Of a stretch of DNA of 64,000 bases, positions 19,784 to 33,300 are shown piece by piece; within the stretch, counting starts at the first letter, position 1; each line of letters begins with the position of its first letter. Made by a program: the position numbers and the translations under genes. The DNA lies in the NCBI GenBank assembly GCA_021234155.1, contig JAJEKV010000016.1, forward strand, positions 188,001-252,000, given 5' to 3'. Source of the stretch: Isoetes taiwanensis. Taxonomy: Eukaryota > Streptophyta > Lycopodiopsida > Isoetales > Isoetaceae. The notes below the pieces were generated by a model. The model was not told the origin of the DNA and searched no databases. It was given only the letters and a program-made list of their open reading frames with translations.

Positions 19784-21142
19784 TTAGTGTGTTTTTGTAT
19801 CATTAGCAACCATGATACAATCGTCTACATACAAAGCTATAATGCAGTACTTATTTTCCACCTTGTATCTATATATGTTACCATCATTCTGCAATTTTTC
19901 AAAACCCTGTTCTTTGAGATAATTATTTATGCAAAAATACCATTCCCTTGGAGCTTGTTTAAGTCCATAAACAGCTCTATTCAATCTCCAAACTTTATCT
20001 TTTCCCCTTTCATAGCCTGGAGCCTGCCTCATGTAAACTTTTTCATCCAATTTAGCATTAAGAAATGTTGTTTTCACATCCATGTGATGCAGCTCGAGGT
20101 TTAAGGCATTTGCCAATCCCAAAAGCACTCTTATACTTGTAAGCTTGACAATAGGTGAGTAGGTTTCTTCAAAGTCTTTCCCTTTCTTTTGTGTAAATCC
20201 TTGAGCAACAAGACGAGCCTTGTACTTTTTTGTACCATCCACTCCTTCTTTGATCTTAAATATCCATTTACTTCCAATTATATTGTGATCTGCTGGGCAT
20301 TCAACCAGTTCATATGTTTCTGTTTCCTCAAATGAGGAGAGCTCATCATTCATTGCTTCTTCCCACTTGTTCTTGTCTGGACATGTCAGTGCTTCATTAA
20401 CTGTTGTTGGAATATTTTCATCCGCCACTAATGCCATTATTTGATCATAATCATGACCTAAGGCTTCAAGTCTCCTACTCCTCCCTGTGTCATTCCTTCC
20501 ATAGATTTCTTTGTCTATATTAGCTTCCTCCAATAGCCTTTCAGCCTGTGACTTCCTTTTGGTTTTGGTTCCTTGTTCTTCAGCATTGTTCTCTTGCATG
20601 TCTTTTTCTGCCACTTGTCTATCCTTAGGATTTTCTACCTGATTTAGTTCATCATCATCAGCATCCAATATGCTGTCCATTGGCTTGTTACAGGTTTCTC
20701 CAACAGTGCCCTTGTTGAGTTCAGATTTTGTCTTATGCTGCCTGTCTTTATAGACAATGTTTTCGTCAAACAACACATCTCTGCTCACAACTACTGATCT
20801 TGAGCTTGGAAAAAAAATTCTGAACCCCTTACTTTCTTCATCATACCCTACTAGAAAACCTACTTCAGCTTTATTGTCCAATTTCTTTCTTAATTCAGAT
20901 GGTATATGAGTGTATGCTAAACATCCATACACTTTGAATATGTCATAATCTAAATTAATTTTGTTACTTGACCACACAAGATCAGGGATGTTACCTTGTA
21001 AACTTGAAGATGGTAGTCTATTTTGTATGGTTACTGCTGTCTTCAATGCTTCCTCCCACAGATAGTTAGGTAGACCACTAGCCTTGATCATGGACCGGAC
21101 AGCATCCATTAAAGTCCTATTTCTTCTCTCTCGCAACACCAT
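19784..21142 (-). pseudogene. copia unit A, integrase C-terminus and reverse transcriptase
   Basis: 452 residues: the end of integrase (RRNRTLMDAVRSMIKASGLP and the GYLVGYDEESKGFRIF-like region), a charged spacer, then copia RT with WIFKIKEGVDGTKKYKARLV, LDVKTxFLNAxL and the active-site ALYVDDCIMVAN. The frame ends after NDTKT because of the insertion at about 19788. It overlaps the gag-integrase frame at about 21110-21142, where unit A differs from the others at two CTG sites; that difference creates the frameshift and could be a sequence error. Confidence 0.9.
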
Positions 21143-23067
21143 TTACGTTGAGGGGTGTACCTGCATGTCATCTGCCTTTTTATCCCATTAGCAATGCAAA
21201 AAAGTCTGAATTTAGTGGACAAATATTCTCCTCCCCTATCAGATCGAATGCACTTCACCTTTTTTCCTGTTTGTCTCTCCATTTCAGTCACATAATGCTT
21301 GAAAGCACTCAATGCTTGAGATTTTTTTTCTAAACAATAACATTTGCATTTTCTAGAATGATCATCTATGAATGATATAAAGTACCTTTTGTTTGTTCTT
21401 CCTTTCACATTGAGAGGTCCACACAAGTCTGTGTGCACAAGTTCCAATACTTCCCCTGCTCTATTCTTGCTTCTCTTGAATGGCAACCTGTTAAGTTTTC
21501 CCAATGCACATCCTTCACAAAGCAGTTTTCCAGAATCTGTACTGTTGCATTCAATCCATCCTTTTTTAGTTAAACTCTTAATATTGTTGAAATGAGTGTG
21601 AGCTAACCTGCTATGCCACAATTTGAAATCTGGAGTACACACAGCATTAATTTCATCATAAACTGAATTTTCCAATTGGAAAAGATTTCCCACACGTTTG
21701 GCAATAAACTTCTTTTCATTTCCCAAAAAGATATTACATTCATGAGAGTCAAAATTGACTCTATAGCCAAGGTCTACTAACTGACTAACAGAAATCAAAT
21801 TTTTAATTATGCTAGGCACGCATAAAACATTTTCAATATCAACTACATTTCCTTCTAGATCTGTCAACTGCAACAATCCTTTTCCTTCAATGGCTTGTAA
21901 AGCTCCATTTCCCACTTGCACACTTCTAGTACAATTTTTGGAGACCTTTTTCAGTAGATCAGTAGTTTGCACTACTGATCTTTCAGCTCCACTATCAACT
22001 ACAAGAGAATGAGAGGTTTTGTTAGCAACTTTTTCATCAAGAACAGCAAATTCATTAGTTACCTCTTCCTCATCTTCAGTGCACTCTTTATCTTCACTTT
22101 CATGTTCTTTAGCAATGAAGGTTCCAGCAGATTTTCTTCCCCCTTTTCCCCTTGCATCTCCCTTTTTTCCTTTTCCATTATAGTCCTTTGGAGTTGGACA
22201 TTTGGCTGCCAAATGTCCCCTGCCTCCACAGTTATAACAGTTGAATTCCCTTCTCAATTTAGGGCATTTGTTTTTAACATGTCCCTCCTCATTACAATTG
22301 TAGCAAGTCACCCTCCTGAATGGGCCTTTTCCCTTTTTCCCAGCATATAAGATTTCAGCACCTTCCTCATCATTATTTTTGGCAACCTTCTTTTGTTCTA
22401 CTTCTGTCCTCAAAATATTCTCAGCCTCATCTCTATTCTTAGCCACATTTCTGATAAACAAACCCAATTGTTCATTCTCAATTACTGCCCTGGCAATAGC
22501 AAGCACTTGAAACCTTTCAGACAAGTCAACTCCAGCAGCAGCTAGGTCAGCCACAATATTGTCAAACTTGTTAAAAAAGTCTGACAAGTCATCCTCATCA
22601 TGTAGCTTTAAATTCCCAAGTTCTTTGTCAAGCAGATCTATTTGAGAAGATGTCTTTTCTTCGAAATGTTTAATCAAGTACATCCACATTTCTCTTGGAG
22701 TCTTATTCCTTAACTTCAATCTTATAGTAGGACTTACCTTGGAGGATATAATTCCTTGTGCCTCCTTCACCCTTGCATACTCTGATTTGGTGCCTTTAAC
22801 TCCTTCAGCAGATTCAGCTGAATTTACTTCTCCCGAGCTCTCTGACTCATTAGCATTGGTTCCCCCAGATCTTGCAACTACACTTGCAGATGATCTCATG
22901 CCTGTGCTTGGTGAATTGTCACCTAAGGGATTAACCAAATCCCAAAGCTCCTCTACTTCTAAGATGTGTATTATGGAGTCCTTCCAAACTTGGAAACCAG
23001 GACCACCTTTATATACATCTACAGCACTCAAGAGACTTGCCCCGAATCTACTTGACATTCTGGACAA
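21109..23067 (-). pseudogene. copia unit A, gag-protease-integrase
   Basis: 652 residues in order: gag (UBN2-type, LRNKTPREMWMYLIKHFEEK), two CCHC knuckles (CYNCNEEGHVKNKC and CYNCGGRGHLAAKC), protease VVDSGAERS, GAG-pre-integrase (LWHSRLAHTHFNNI, CEGCALGK), and integrase with HTDLCGPL, FIDDHSRK and RSDRGGEYLS, the catalytic D,D,E. Order PR-IN-RT-RH across the unit identifies Ty1/copia. The start MSRMSSRF at 23067 lies 36 bases from LTR2. The frame shifts in YTPQ, just after the catalytic Glu. Confidence 0.92.
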
Positions 23068-23102
23068 TTTCCACTGACCACTTAACCTGCTCTGATACAG
23101 GA

Positions 23103-23756
23103 TGTGAGAATTAGAGCATAAATCAATAACTTAAAACCATATACTTAGATCAATCCAATGAACTCTCAATGTATTGGATAAATCTCATAGTATTCAATTC
23201 AAAACCACTAGTGCCAAATTGCCAATGAAATGGTTTAATAACACACTTGTATAATTTACACAATACACACGAATTGCAATCCAATGGTTGTATTAGAGCA
23301 ATTCTTCAAACCTTCGATAATGCCTTCCCTTTTCTCCTTGGTCGCAACTGCACACGATCACTGTATATGGTTCTCATTCATGTCCCGGTATCTTAAGCTC
23401 AAGTTCGACGGTTTAGGAGGAGGTTTAGCAGATCGGTCCGGCTGTAGATAGAGTTTCCATTTTTGAGTTTCGTTTGCCTCCAAAACGCGATCTCCTCAAA
23501 TCATATTTACACATTAAATATTCAACTTCAAAGGTTCAATGGTTAAACGAACCTTACTATCTCCTTAATATAACTTATTTAACCTTATGCCATAAGGTTC
23601 TAAGTTCTCCCTTATTTGAAACCCTGTGTAGCACAGACAAACTGTACATGTGATTGCCATTTAGATTCACTGCACAGATTGAACATCTAGGGCATTTCTG
23701 TTCTCTGCTGTCATGGCATATTGCCAAAGTGAATTATGCAATAACATATTCCAACA
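23103..23756 (-). repeat. copia LTR2 (shared by units A and B)
   Basis: 654 bp, nearly identical to LTR1. The gag start of A lies on its left and the polypurine tract of B on its right. The PBS copy beside it carries the inner-array variant (GATACAGGA instead of GATACCAGA on the plus strand). Confidence 0.9.
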
Positions 23757-24119
23757 CTCCTCCTTTATTGCATAATCACATAACCTCCAATATATATACA
23801 TTGAGCAGTGATGTGCATGTCTGAACTGCACTATTTGCTCATATTTTTCAGTGCATGTCTGAACTGCACTATTGTTGACACAGCTTTATATTCAGCACAC
23901 ATAATTTCACTGATAAGACCTATGCTCCAAATAAATTGGCAGTGACCACTGAATATCTTATACAAGTTCATGATTGCATCATTTTTCTAGCTGCACATCT
24001 CTCACTGATAGGAACTTTAGTTCAGATATCATTTTTCTAGCTGTACATCTCTCACTGATAGGAACTTTAGTTCAGATACATTCTGCACAGAACAGTAAAC
24101 TTTCTCCTCCTCTATTATA
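23757..24119 (-). other. copia unit B 3' region with polypurine tract
   Basis: Same layout as in unit A: polypurine tract against LTR2 and the 50-bp direct repeat at about 23980-24080. Differences from A sit at CTG/CAG positions, for example TTCATGATTGCATC for CTGTACTGCATC near 23967. Confidence 0.7.
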
Positions 24120-27100
24120 TTACTGAACTTTGAGTGCATTCTGGCTGTGCACAAATTTGCTTTTCGGCAAGGCCTTTGTAAATACATCTGCTACTTGTTC
24201 TGATGTATTCACATATACCAATTTAATGTAACCCTTTGAAACCAAATCCCTAACAAAGTGCATGTTTAACTCAATATGCTTTGTTCTTTCATGGTCAATG
24301 GGATTCTTTGCAATTGCTATACAACTTTGAGAATCAGTGAAGATCTCTGTAGATGTCATCTGCTTGCAGTTCAATTCTTCCAATAGTCTTCTTAGCCATG
24401 CAATCTCCCTTGCCACTAAGGAAGATGCAGCATATTCAGCTTCAGCTGAAGATAGTGCTATTGCACTTTGTTTTTTACATTTCCAGTTTATAGCTCCTCC
24501 TGCCAAGAATACCACAAAGCCAGAAGTGGATTTTCGTGAAGCCAGGTCTCCTCCCCAGTCTGCATCACTAAAGGCATAAATATTGAGATCTTTTGAATCA
24601 TACATTATTCCTTGATCTCTTGTACCCTTGAGGTATTTTAAGACTCTTTTCCCTGCCAGCCAGTGTTCTTTGGTTGGGTTGTTGCAACTTCTACTTAAGA
24701 TATTGACCACATAGGATATATCTGGCCTGCTATTGTTGGCTAGATAGAGTAAGCAACCAACCAACTCTCTGTAAGGTATTTTCTCCATTTCTTCCTTTTC
24801 TTTGTCAGTCATTTCCTTCTCAGCTGTCAACTTATGTCCTGGGACCACTGGCGTTTTAACAATGTGAGCATCTCTCATGTTGAATCTGTTGAGCATATTA
24901 TCAATGTGCTTTCCTTGAGTTAATTTCAGCCAATTCTTTTCTCTATCCCTTGTGACCTCGATTCCCAAAAAATGCTTCAGCTCTCCTAAGTCTGTCATTT
25001 TATATCTAGCTTTCAACATGTTTTTGCACAAGTTTAGTGTTTTTGTATCATTAGCAACCATGATACAATCGTCTACATACAAAGCTATAATGCAGTACTT
25101 ATTTTCCACCTTGTATCTATATATGTTACCATCATTCTGCAATTTTTCAAAACCCTGTTCTTTGAGATAATTATTTATGCAAAAATACCATTCCCTTGGA
25201 GCTTGTTTAAGTCCATAAACAGCTCTATTCAATCTCCAAACTTTATCTTTTCCCCTTTCATAGCCTGGAGCCTGCCTCATGTAAACTTTTTCATCCAATT
25301 TAGCATTAAGAAATGCTGTTTTCACATCCATGTGATGCAGCTCGAGGTTTAAGGCATTTGCCAATCCCAAAAGCACTCTTATACTTGTAAGCTTGACAAT
25401 AGGTGAGTAGGTTTCTTCAAAGTCTTTCCCTTTCTTTTGTGTAAATCCTTGAGCAACAAGACGAGCCTTGTACTTTTTTGTACCATCCACTCCTTCTTTG
25501 ATCTTAAATATCCATTTACTTCCAATTATATTGTGATCTGCTGGGCATTCAACCAGTTTCATATGTTTTTGTTTCCTCAAATGAGGAGAGCTCATCATTC
25601 ATTGCTTCTTCCCACTTGTTCTTGTGCGGACATGTCGATTTCTTAATTTGTTGTTGGAATATTTTCATCCGCCACTAATGCCATTATTTGATCATAATCA
25701 TGACCTAAGGCTTCAAGTCTCCTACTCCTCCCGTGTCATTCCTTCCATAGATTTCTTTGTCTATATTAGCTTCCTCCAATAGCCTTTCAGCTGTGACTTC
25801 CTTTTGGTTTTGGTTCCTTGTTCTTGACATTGTTCTCTTGCATGTCTTTTTTTTACGCCACTTGTCTATCCTTAGGATTTTCTACCTGATTTAGTTCATC
25901 ATCATCAGCATCCAATATGCTGTCCATTGGCTTGTTACAGGTTTCTCCAACAGTGCCCTTGTTGAGTTCAGATTTTGTCTTATGCTGCCTGTCTTTATAG
26001 ACAATGTTTTCGTCAAACAACACATCTCTGCTCACAACTACTGATCTTGAGCTTGGAAAAAAAATTCTGAACCCCTTACTTTCTTCATCATACCCTACTA
26101 GAAAACCTACTTCAGCTTTATTGTCCAATTTCTTTCTTTCGGATGGTATATGAGTGTATGCTAAACATCCATACACTTTGAATATGTCATAATCTAAATT
26201 AATTTTGTTACTTGACCACACAAGATCAGGGATGTTACCTTGTAAACTTGAAGATGGTAGTCTATTTTGTATGGTTACTGCTGTCTTCAATGCTTCCTCC
26301 CACAGATAGTTAGGTAGACCACTAGCCTTGATCATGGACCGGACAGCATCCATTAAAGTCCTATTTCTTCTCTCTGCAACACCATTCTGTTGAGGGGTGT
26401 ACCTGCATGTCATCTGCCTTTTTATCCCATTAGCAATGCAAAAAAGTCTGAATTTAGTGGACAAATATTCTCCTCCCCTATCAGATCGAATGCACTTCAC
26501 CTTTTTTCCTGTTTGTCTCTCCATTTCAGTCACATAATGCTTGAAAGCACTCAATGCTTGAGATTTTTTTTCTAAACAATAACATTTGCATTTTCTAGAA
26601 TGATCATCTATGAATGATATAAAGTACCTTTTGTTTGTTCTTCCTTTCACATTGAGAGGTCCACACAAGTCTGTGTGCACAAGTTCCAATACTTCCCCTG
26701 CTCTATTCTTGCTTCTCTTGAATGGCAACTTTGTTAAGTTTTCCCAATGCACATCCTTCACAAAGCGGTTTTTCCGAACCAGATCTTTGTTGCATTCAAT
26801 CCATCCTTTTTTAGTTAAACTCTTAATATTGTTGAAATGAGTGTGAGCTAACCTGCTATGCCACAATTTGAAATCTGGAGTACACACAGCATTAATTTCA
26901 TCATAAACTGAATTTTCCAATTGGAAAAGATTTCCCACACGTTTGGCAATAAACTTCTTTTCAGTTCCCAAAAAGATATTACATTCATGAGAGTCAAAAT
27001 TGACTCTATAGCCAAGGTCTACTAATCGACTAATGTAAATCAAATTTTTAATTATGCTAGGCACGCATAAAACATTTTCAATATCAACTACATTTCCTTC

Positions 27101-28314
27101 TAGATCTGTCAACTGCAACAATCCTTTTCCTTCAATGGCTTGTAAAGCTCCATTTCCCACTTGCACACTTCTAGTACAATTTTTGGAGACCTTTTTCAGT
27201 AGATCAAGTGGTTTGCACTCATTGATCTTTTCAGCTCCACTATCAACTACAAGAGAATGAGAGGTTTTGTTAGCAACTTTTTCATCAAGAACAGCAAATT
27301 CATTAGTTACCTCTTCCTCATCTTCAGTGCACTCTTTATCTTCACTTTCATGTTCTTTAGCAATGAAGGTTCCAGCAGATTTTCTTCCCCCTTTTCCCCT
27401 TGCATCTCCCTTTTTTCCTTTTCCATTATAGTCCTTTGGAGTTGGACATTTTGGCTGCCAAATGTCCCCCGCCTCCACGATTATAAATGGTTGAATTCCC
27501 TTCTCAATTTAGGGCATTTGTTTTTAACATGTCCCTCCTCATTACAATTGTAGCAAGTCACCCTCCTGAATGGGCCTTTTCCCTTTTTCCCAGCATATAA
27601 GATTTCAGCACCTTCCTCATCATTATTTTTGGCAACCTTCTTTTGTTCTACTTCTGTCCTCAAAATATTCTCAGCCTCATCTCTATTCTTAGCCACATTT
27701 CGATAAACAAACCCAATTGTTCATTCTCAATTCTTCGCCACGGCAATAGCAAGCACTTGAAACCTTTCGGACAAGTCAACTCCAAGAAGCAGCTAGGTCA
27801 GCCACAATATTGTCAAACTTGTTAAAAAGTCGACAAGTCATCCTCATCATGTAGCTTTAAATTCCGAAGTTCTTTGTCAAGCGGATCTATTTGAGAAGAT
27901 GTCTTTTCTTCGAAATGTTTAATCAAGTACATCCACATTTCTCTTGGAGTCTTATTCCTTAACTTCAATCTTATAGTAGGACTTACCTTGGAGGATATAA
28001 TTCCTTGTGCCTCCTTCACCCTTGCATACTCTGATTTGGTGCCTTTAACTCCTTCAGATTCAGATTTGAATTTACTTCTCCCGAAGCTCTCGACTCATTA
28101 GCATTGGTTCCCCGGATCTTGCAACTACACTTGCGGATGATCTCATGCCCGTGCTTGGTGAATTGTCACCTAAGGGATTAACCAAATCCCAAAGCTCCTC
28201 TACTTCTAAGATGTGTATTATGGAGTCCTTCCAAACTTGGAAACCAGGACCACCTTTATACACATCTACAGCACTCAAGAGACTTGCCCCGAATCTACTT
28301 GACATTCTGGACAA
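24120..28314 (-). pseudogene. copia unit B polyprotein, several frameshifts
   Basis: All copia domains are present in the order gag (28314-27822), CCHC region (27696-27481), protease-integrase-RT start (27478-25853), RT and RNase H (25598-24120). Unlike unit A, the RT active site and RNase H lie in one frame here. The breaks near 25600-25850, 27480, 27700-27830 and 28070 each fall at changes in CAG/CTG trinucleotides relative to A and C. One break falls in the protease (VVDSGAEK then altered residues). It is either a young decayed copy or one affected by consensus errors. Confidence 0.85.
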
Positions 28315-28349
28315 TTTCCACTGACCACTTAACCTGCTCTGATACAGGA

Positions 28350-29003
28350 TGTGAGAATTAGAGCATAAATCAATAACTTAAAACCACATACTTAGATCAA
28401 TCCAATGAACTCTCAATGTATTGGATAAATCTCATAGTATTCAATTCAAAACCACTAGTGCCAAATTGCCAATGAAATGGTTTAATAACACACTTGTATA
28501 ATTTACACAATACACACGAATTGCAATCCAATGGTTGTATTAGAGCAATTCTTCAAACCTTCGATAATGCCTTCCCTTTTCTCCTTGGTCGCAACTGCAC
28601 ACGATCACTGTATATGGTTCTCATTCATGTCCCGGTATCTTAAGCTCAAGTTCGACGGTTTAGGAGGAAGTTTAGCAGATCGGTCCGGCTGTAGATAGAG
28701 TTTCCATTTTTGAGTTTCGTTTGCCTCCAAAACGCGATCTCCTCAAATCATATTTACACATTAAATATTCAACTTCAAAGGTTCAATGGTTAAACGAACC
28801 TTACTATCTCCTTAATATAACTTATTTAACCTTATGCCATAAGGTTCTAAGTTCTCCCTTATTTGAAACCCTGTGTAGCACAGACAAACTGTACATGTGA
28901 TTGCCATTTAGATTCACTGCACAGATTGAACATCTAGGGCATTTCTGTTCTCTGCTGTCATGGCATATTGCCAAAGTGAATTATGCAATAACATATTCCA
29001 ACA
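28350..29003 (-). repeat. copia LTR3 (shared by units B and C)
   Basis: 654 bp, nearly identical to LTR2, with the same altered PBS next to it. It shares GGAGGAAGTTTAGCAG with LTR4, whereas LTR1, 2 and 5 have GGAGGAGG. Confidence 0.9.
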
Positions 29004-29365
29004 CTCCTCCTTTATTGCATAATCACATAACCTCCAATCTATATACATTGAGCAGTGATGTGCATGTCTGAACTGCACTATTTGCTCATATTTTTCAGTG
29101 CATGTCTGAACTGCACTATTGTTGACACAGCTTTATATTCAGCACACATAATTTCACTGATAAGACCTATGCTCCAAATAAATTGGCAGTGACCACTGAA
29201 TATCTTATACAAGTCTGTACTGCATCATTTTTCTAGCTGCACATCTCTCACTGATAGGAACTTTAGTTCAGATATCATTTTTCTAGCTGTACATCTCTCA
29301 CTGATAGGAACTTTAGTTCAGATACATTCTGCACAGAACAGTAAACTTTCTCCTCCTCTATTATA

Positions 29366-30359
29366 TTACTGAACTTTGAGTGCATTCCTGAACTGTACAA
29401 ATTTGCTTTCTGGCAAGGCCTTTGTAAATACATCTGCTACTTGTTCTGATGTATTCACATATACCAATTTAATGTAACCCTTTGAAACCAAATCCCTAAC
29501 AAAGTGCATGTTTAACTCAATATGCTTTGTTCTTTCATGGTCAATGGGATTCTTTGCAATTGCTATACAACTTTGAGAATCAGTGAAGATCTCTGTAGAT
29601 GTCATCTGCTTGCAGTTCAATTCTTCCAATAGTCTTCTTAGCCATGCAATCTCCCTTGCCACTAAGGAAGATGCAGCATATTCAGCTTCAGCTGAAGATA
29701 GTGCTATTGCACTTTGTTTTTTACATTTCCAGTTTATAGCTCCTCCTGCCAAGAATACCACAAAGCCAGAAGTGGATTTTCGTGAAGCCAGGTCTCCTCC
29801 CCAGTCTGCATCACTAAAGGCATAAATATTGAGATCTTTTGAATCATACATTATTCCTTGATCTCTTGTACCCTTGAGGTATTTTAAGACTCTTTTCCCC
29901 CGACCCGGTGTTCTTTGGTTGGGTTGTTGCAACTTCTACTTAAGATATTGACCACATAGGATATATCTGGCCTGCCATTGTTGGCTAGATAGAGTAAGCA
30001 ACCAACCAACTCTCTGTAAGGTATTTTCTCCATTTCTTCCTTTTCTTTGTCAGTCATTTCCTTCTCAGCTGTCAACTTATGTCCGGGACCATCGGCGTTT
30101 TAACAATGTGAGCATCTCTCATGTTGAATCTGTTGAGCATATTATCAATGTGCTTTCCTTGAGTTAATTTCAGCCAATTCTTTTCTCTATCCCTTGTGAC
30201 CTCGATTCCCAAAAAATGCTTCAGCTCTCCTAAGTCTGTCATTTTATATCTAGCTTTCAACATGTTTTTGCACAAGTTTAGTGTTTTTGTATCATTAGCA
30301 ACCATGATACAATCGTCTACATACAAAGCTATAATGCAGTACTTATTTTCCACCTTGTA
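29366..30359 (-). pseudogene. copia unit C, RT end and RNase H (left of Helitron)
   Basis: Frames 29932-29366, 30075-29884 and 30353-30072 together cover YVDDCIMVAND through RNase H to the C-terminus, with breaks near 29900 and 30080 at CTG/CAG differences. At 30359 the coding sequence (CCACCTTGTA) is cut by the Helitron and resumes at 35377 (TCTATATATG), an exact split when compared with units A, B and D. Confidence 0.88.
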
Positions 30360-33300
30360 TCCTATATTATAATGTTATTGGGTAAGTATGTCGTCAATTT
30401 TCGAAACCCTAAAATTGATAGATTTAGTTTAGAAAGTTAGGTTAGGCGGTTTAGATTTTAGCCCTCTTTGTTTTGGAGATGGTGGCTATGGCGGCCAAGC
30501 CCAAACTTTATTCGATCCCACTGCCACTTTTCCTCCTCCTCATCGCTCATCATTGTTGCCATAGCCATCTTCATTATTAAGAAATGCCCTTGCCCATCGT
30601 GTTTTATGGCCGACCGAGTTTTAAGGCATTTGCCTTAATCCAAAAGGCGGTGTAGCACATTGGTAGCGTTGAAACAAGTGGAAAAGAGAATGATATTGGC
30701 GTGCGAAGGAAACTAGAGGAGAGGAGATGGGATCATTCTTTTACCGGGGAGGTTTTGCCATATGAGCGAGTTTGCTAGGCTTTTTTTTTCGGGTGGTCTG
30801 TTGGAGTCGATTCGAATATCTTTCAAAATCTTAAAGAACAATTCAGATTTTGATGGCATATTGAGGAAACTTACATCTATTTTCCTTTGAGCTTCTTTGG
30901 ATCAAAAGCCCCGCCGAGTAGATAATATCTCAAAAGGCGGCATGGCGGACCTTTCCTTTTACATTCATGAGCAAGCTACACAACGGTATGCTTCTCCATG
31001 ATCCATAGATTTTTGGAAGAACTTTTATGGATCCAACTTCACGTTGGATGGTTAGATCCTGAATAAATTGTAACCTAGCTTGTTGATGTTATGCATCGTT
31101 TTGAGGTTTGCCATGAGTTCTAAAGAGGATTTTACAAGTCAGTTTACAAAAATTCTTTCTTGGTAATATTCAAAAGCGTGTTGCATCTTTGAAAGTTATT
31201 ATATGTGCATCTTATATCCTATACTAAATCTTTGAGAGGTATTGCCAATCAGTAAATTTGTTCAAATAGCTAGCCCCTTCATAAAAACGATCCGGGACTT
31301 TTTTTACTCAATCCCTTATATTCAAAAACCTGAATCGTCTTACCTTTGCAATGCTTCTTAGAATGCAAGATTAAGTGGTTAGCGGATAATCCTCGGTTGA
31401 ATATGTCATAGGGCTGTGCAATGCATTTTTGTTACTTGGGGTCACTAGATATTTACCTGCGTTTTTAGAGTAGGTTCCATGTTAGCTTTATTCATGAGAT
31501 GTCAAGGCTCTTGATCTCTAGGACTGCATAACGATCTCTAGGCCGATATTTAGTGATTTTAAGTGGTCAAATTACGTTGTGACCCAAAGCTGAGCTAAGG
31601 GGCGAATGTATGCCCTTTGTAGATTTTTTGTAAAAACAGAATTTCAAAGACAAATAGTTGAAGAATGGCTGCACACATAGTGGGCCTTCATTTAGCGTTC
31701 ATTGATTGAAAGGCCAATGCTTGAGATTTTTAACGAAATTATCATTTGCGTTTGCTATGTTTTTCGGGTTTCTTTGCCTTTGGCTTTGATCTCTGAGTTT
31801 TCCTGCTCTAGCTTTTCTAGCTGCATTTGAATTCAAAAGGAGATTGAGAGAGGTCTTTGTTAAATGTATTCTATTGTCTTTGTCTATACAATTAATCATT
31901 ACTAGTAACGGTGCCCAGCGTTGCTGGGCATAGGGTGGGAACCTGTAAATGACATAGGAGAGTATAATATTATACTCTGCCATGATACTTCACAAATTAT
32001 AGTATTATACTTTGCAATGAATTCTTACTTCACAAATGAAACCCGTTTCTTGGAGTCGTAATGTGCTTACGTTTTCTTTCTTTCTTTGTTTGAATCCTTA
32101 GCAGTTAGTTATAATTTTGATCAATAGTGGTACATGATCTCAACAGAATCTTTTGAGATATATATTTGCAAAACAATGGTGAGCATGGTATGAAAACATT
32201 CCCTTGCTAATAAAACATTCCCTTGCTAATGTTTATCCTATCATCAAAACTACTTTTCCTTCTTAGATTCCACATGATTTTAGGAAAGAAGAATGGGGTT
32301 TTTAGCCTTCCTTGCAAAGAATAAGGCTACAGCAGAATGGGGTGCAGTGGAAAAATGATGTTTCTTGTTCTCAAGTTTGAATTTTCATGATGTTTTCAAG
32401 TCAGGTTGTGAAATGCCCAAGGTCGTGGATGTGAAATCCTGGATTTATTAAAAAGAAAATTGACTATGCTCTCAGATTTATGTTGTTCAGTATTTTCAAA
32501 TGCTGGCTATTTCTTACTGCATACAGTAGCGCAACTCAAGCGCATAATTTGACATCCAGCACAACAAAGTACAATTGTTGCCACTATTGTTGCTACATTA
32601 TTGCTGCATACATTTGCACTCTTCTTCAAAAGTTTGGCCCTGCAAATGTGGACAATATATCAATAATCTGCAACATGAGAAGCCCTCTAATACATGAGTT
32701 GTTGTAGAGGTGGATTCATGTTACTCTTCAAGTATGTTTTGGTGTTATGATTGCTAAAGCTCAAGCATTAGGAAGCCTTAGCTTGTGGACAAAGATAATT
32801 AAAAATGGGATAAATTTAACCATCAGGGAACTACATCATAAGATTCTACAAATTTATGATTTTGCTAACTGCTACTGGGTGCCAAAGGCTGATGAGAAGA
32901 GCAGTCTACACATTACCTTCAGATGCTGATCCTCCATCTTTACTCGTAAGAAATATTTGGCCTGCTCTGTCTTCTAAGCATTTATATAAAAAGTAGCACA
33001 TCAAATACCCAATAGGTTCGTGGATCTTCTTGTTTGCAATTTTCCTAAAGAAAACGCAACACAGAGAGCCCATTTTACTGCACCACATGTGGCTGGAAAA
33101 AGGCTGTTCCATCTTTCTCCAACCCCTTTAACAGGAAAATATCATCTGTTTTTAACAGTTCATACCCTTGAACCACGCCATTACGATGATAACAAATTGC
33201 AAGTTCAGGTACACTTGCCATGCATCCAGCCACATTAGAGGTGTCACCTGCAGTAATGTTACCTCTGCAGTTACTGCAGTAAGAATGGGCTTTCAAGGAG

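Noticed and set aside
18506-23102. Host gene capture inside copia unit A
   Set aside because: Every frame is accounted for by gag, protease, integrase, RT or RNase H.
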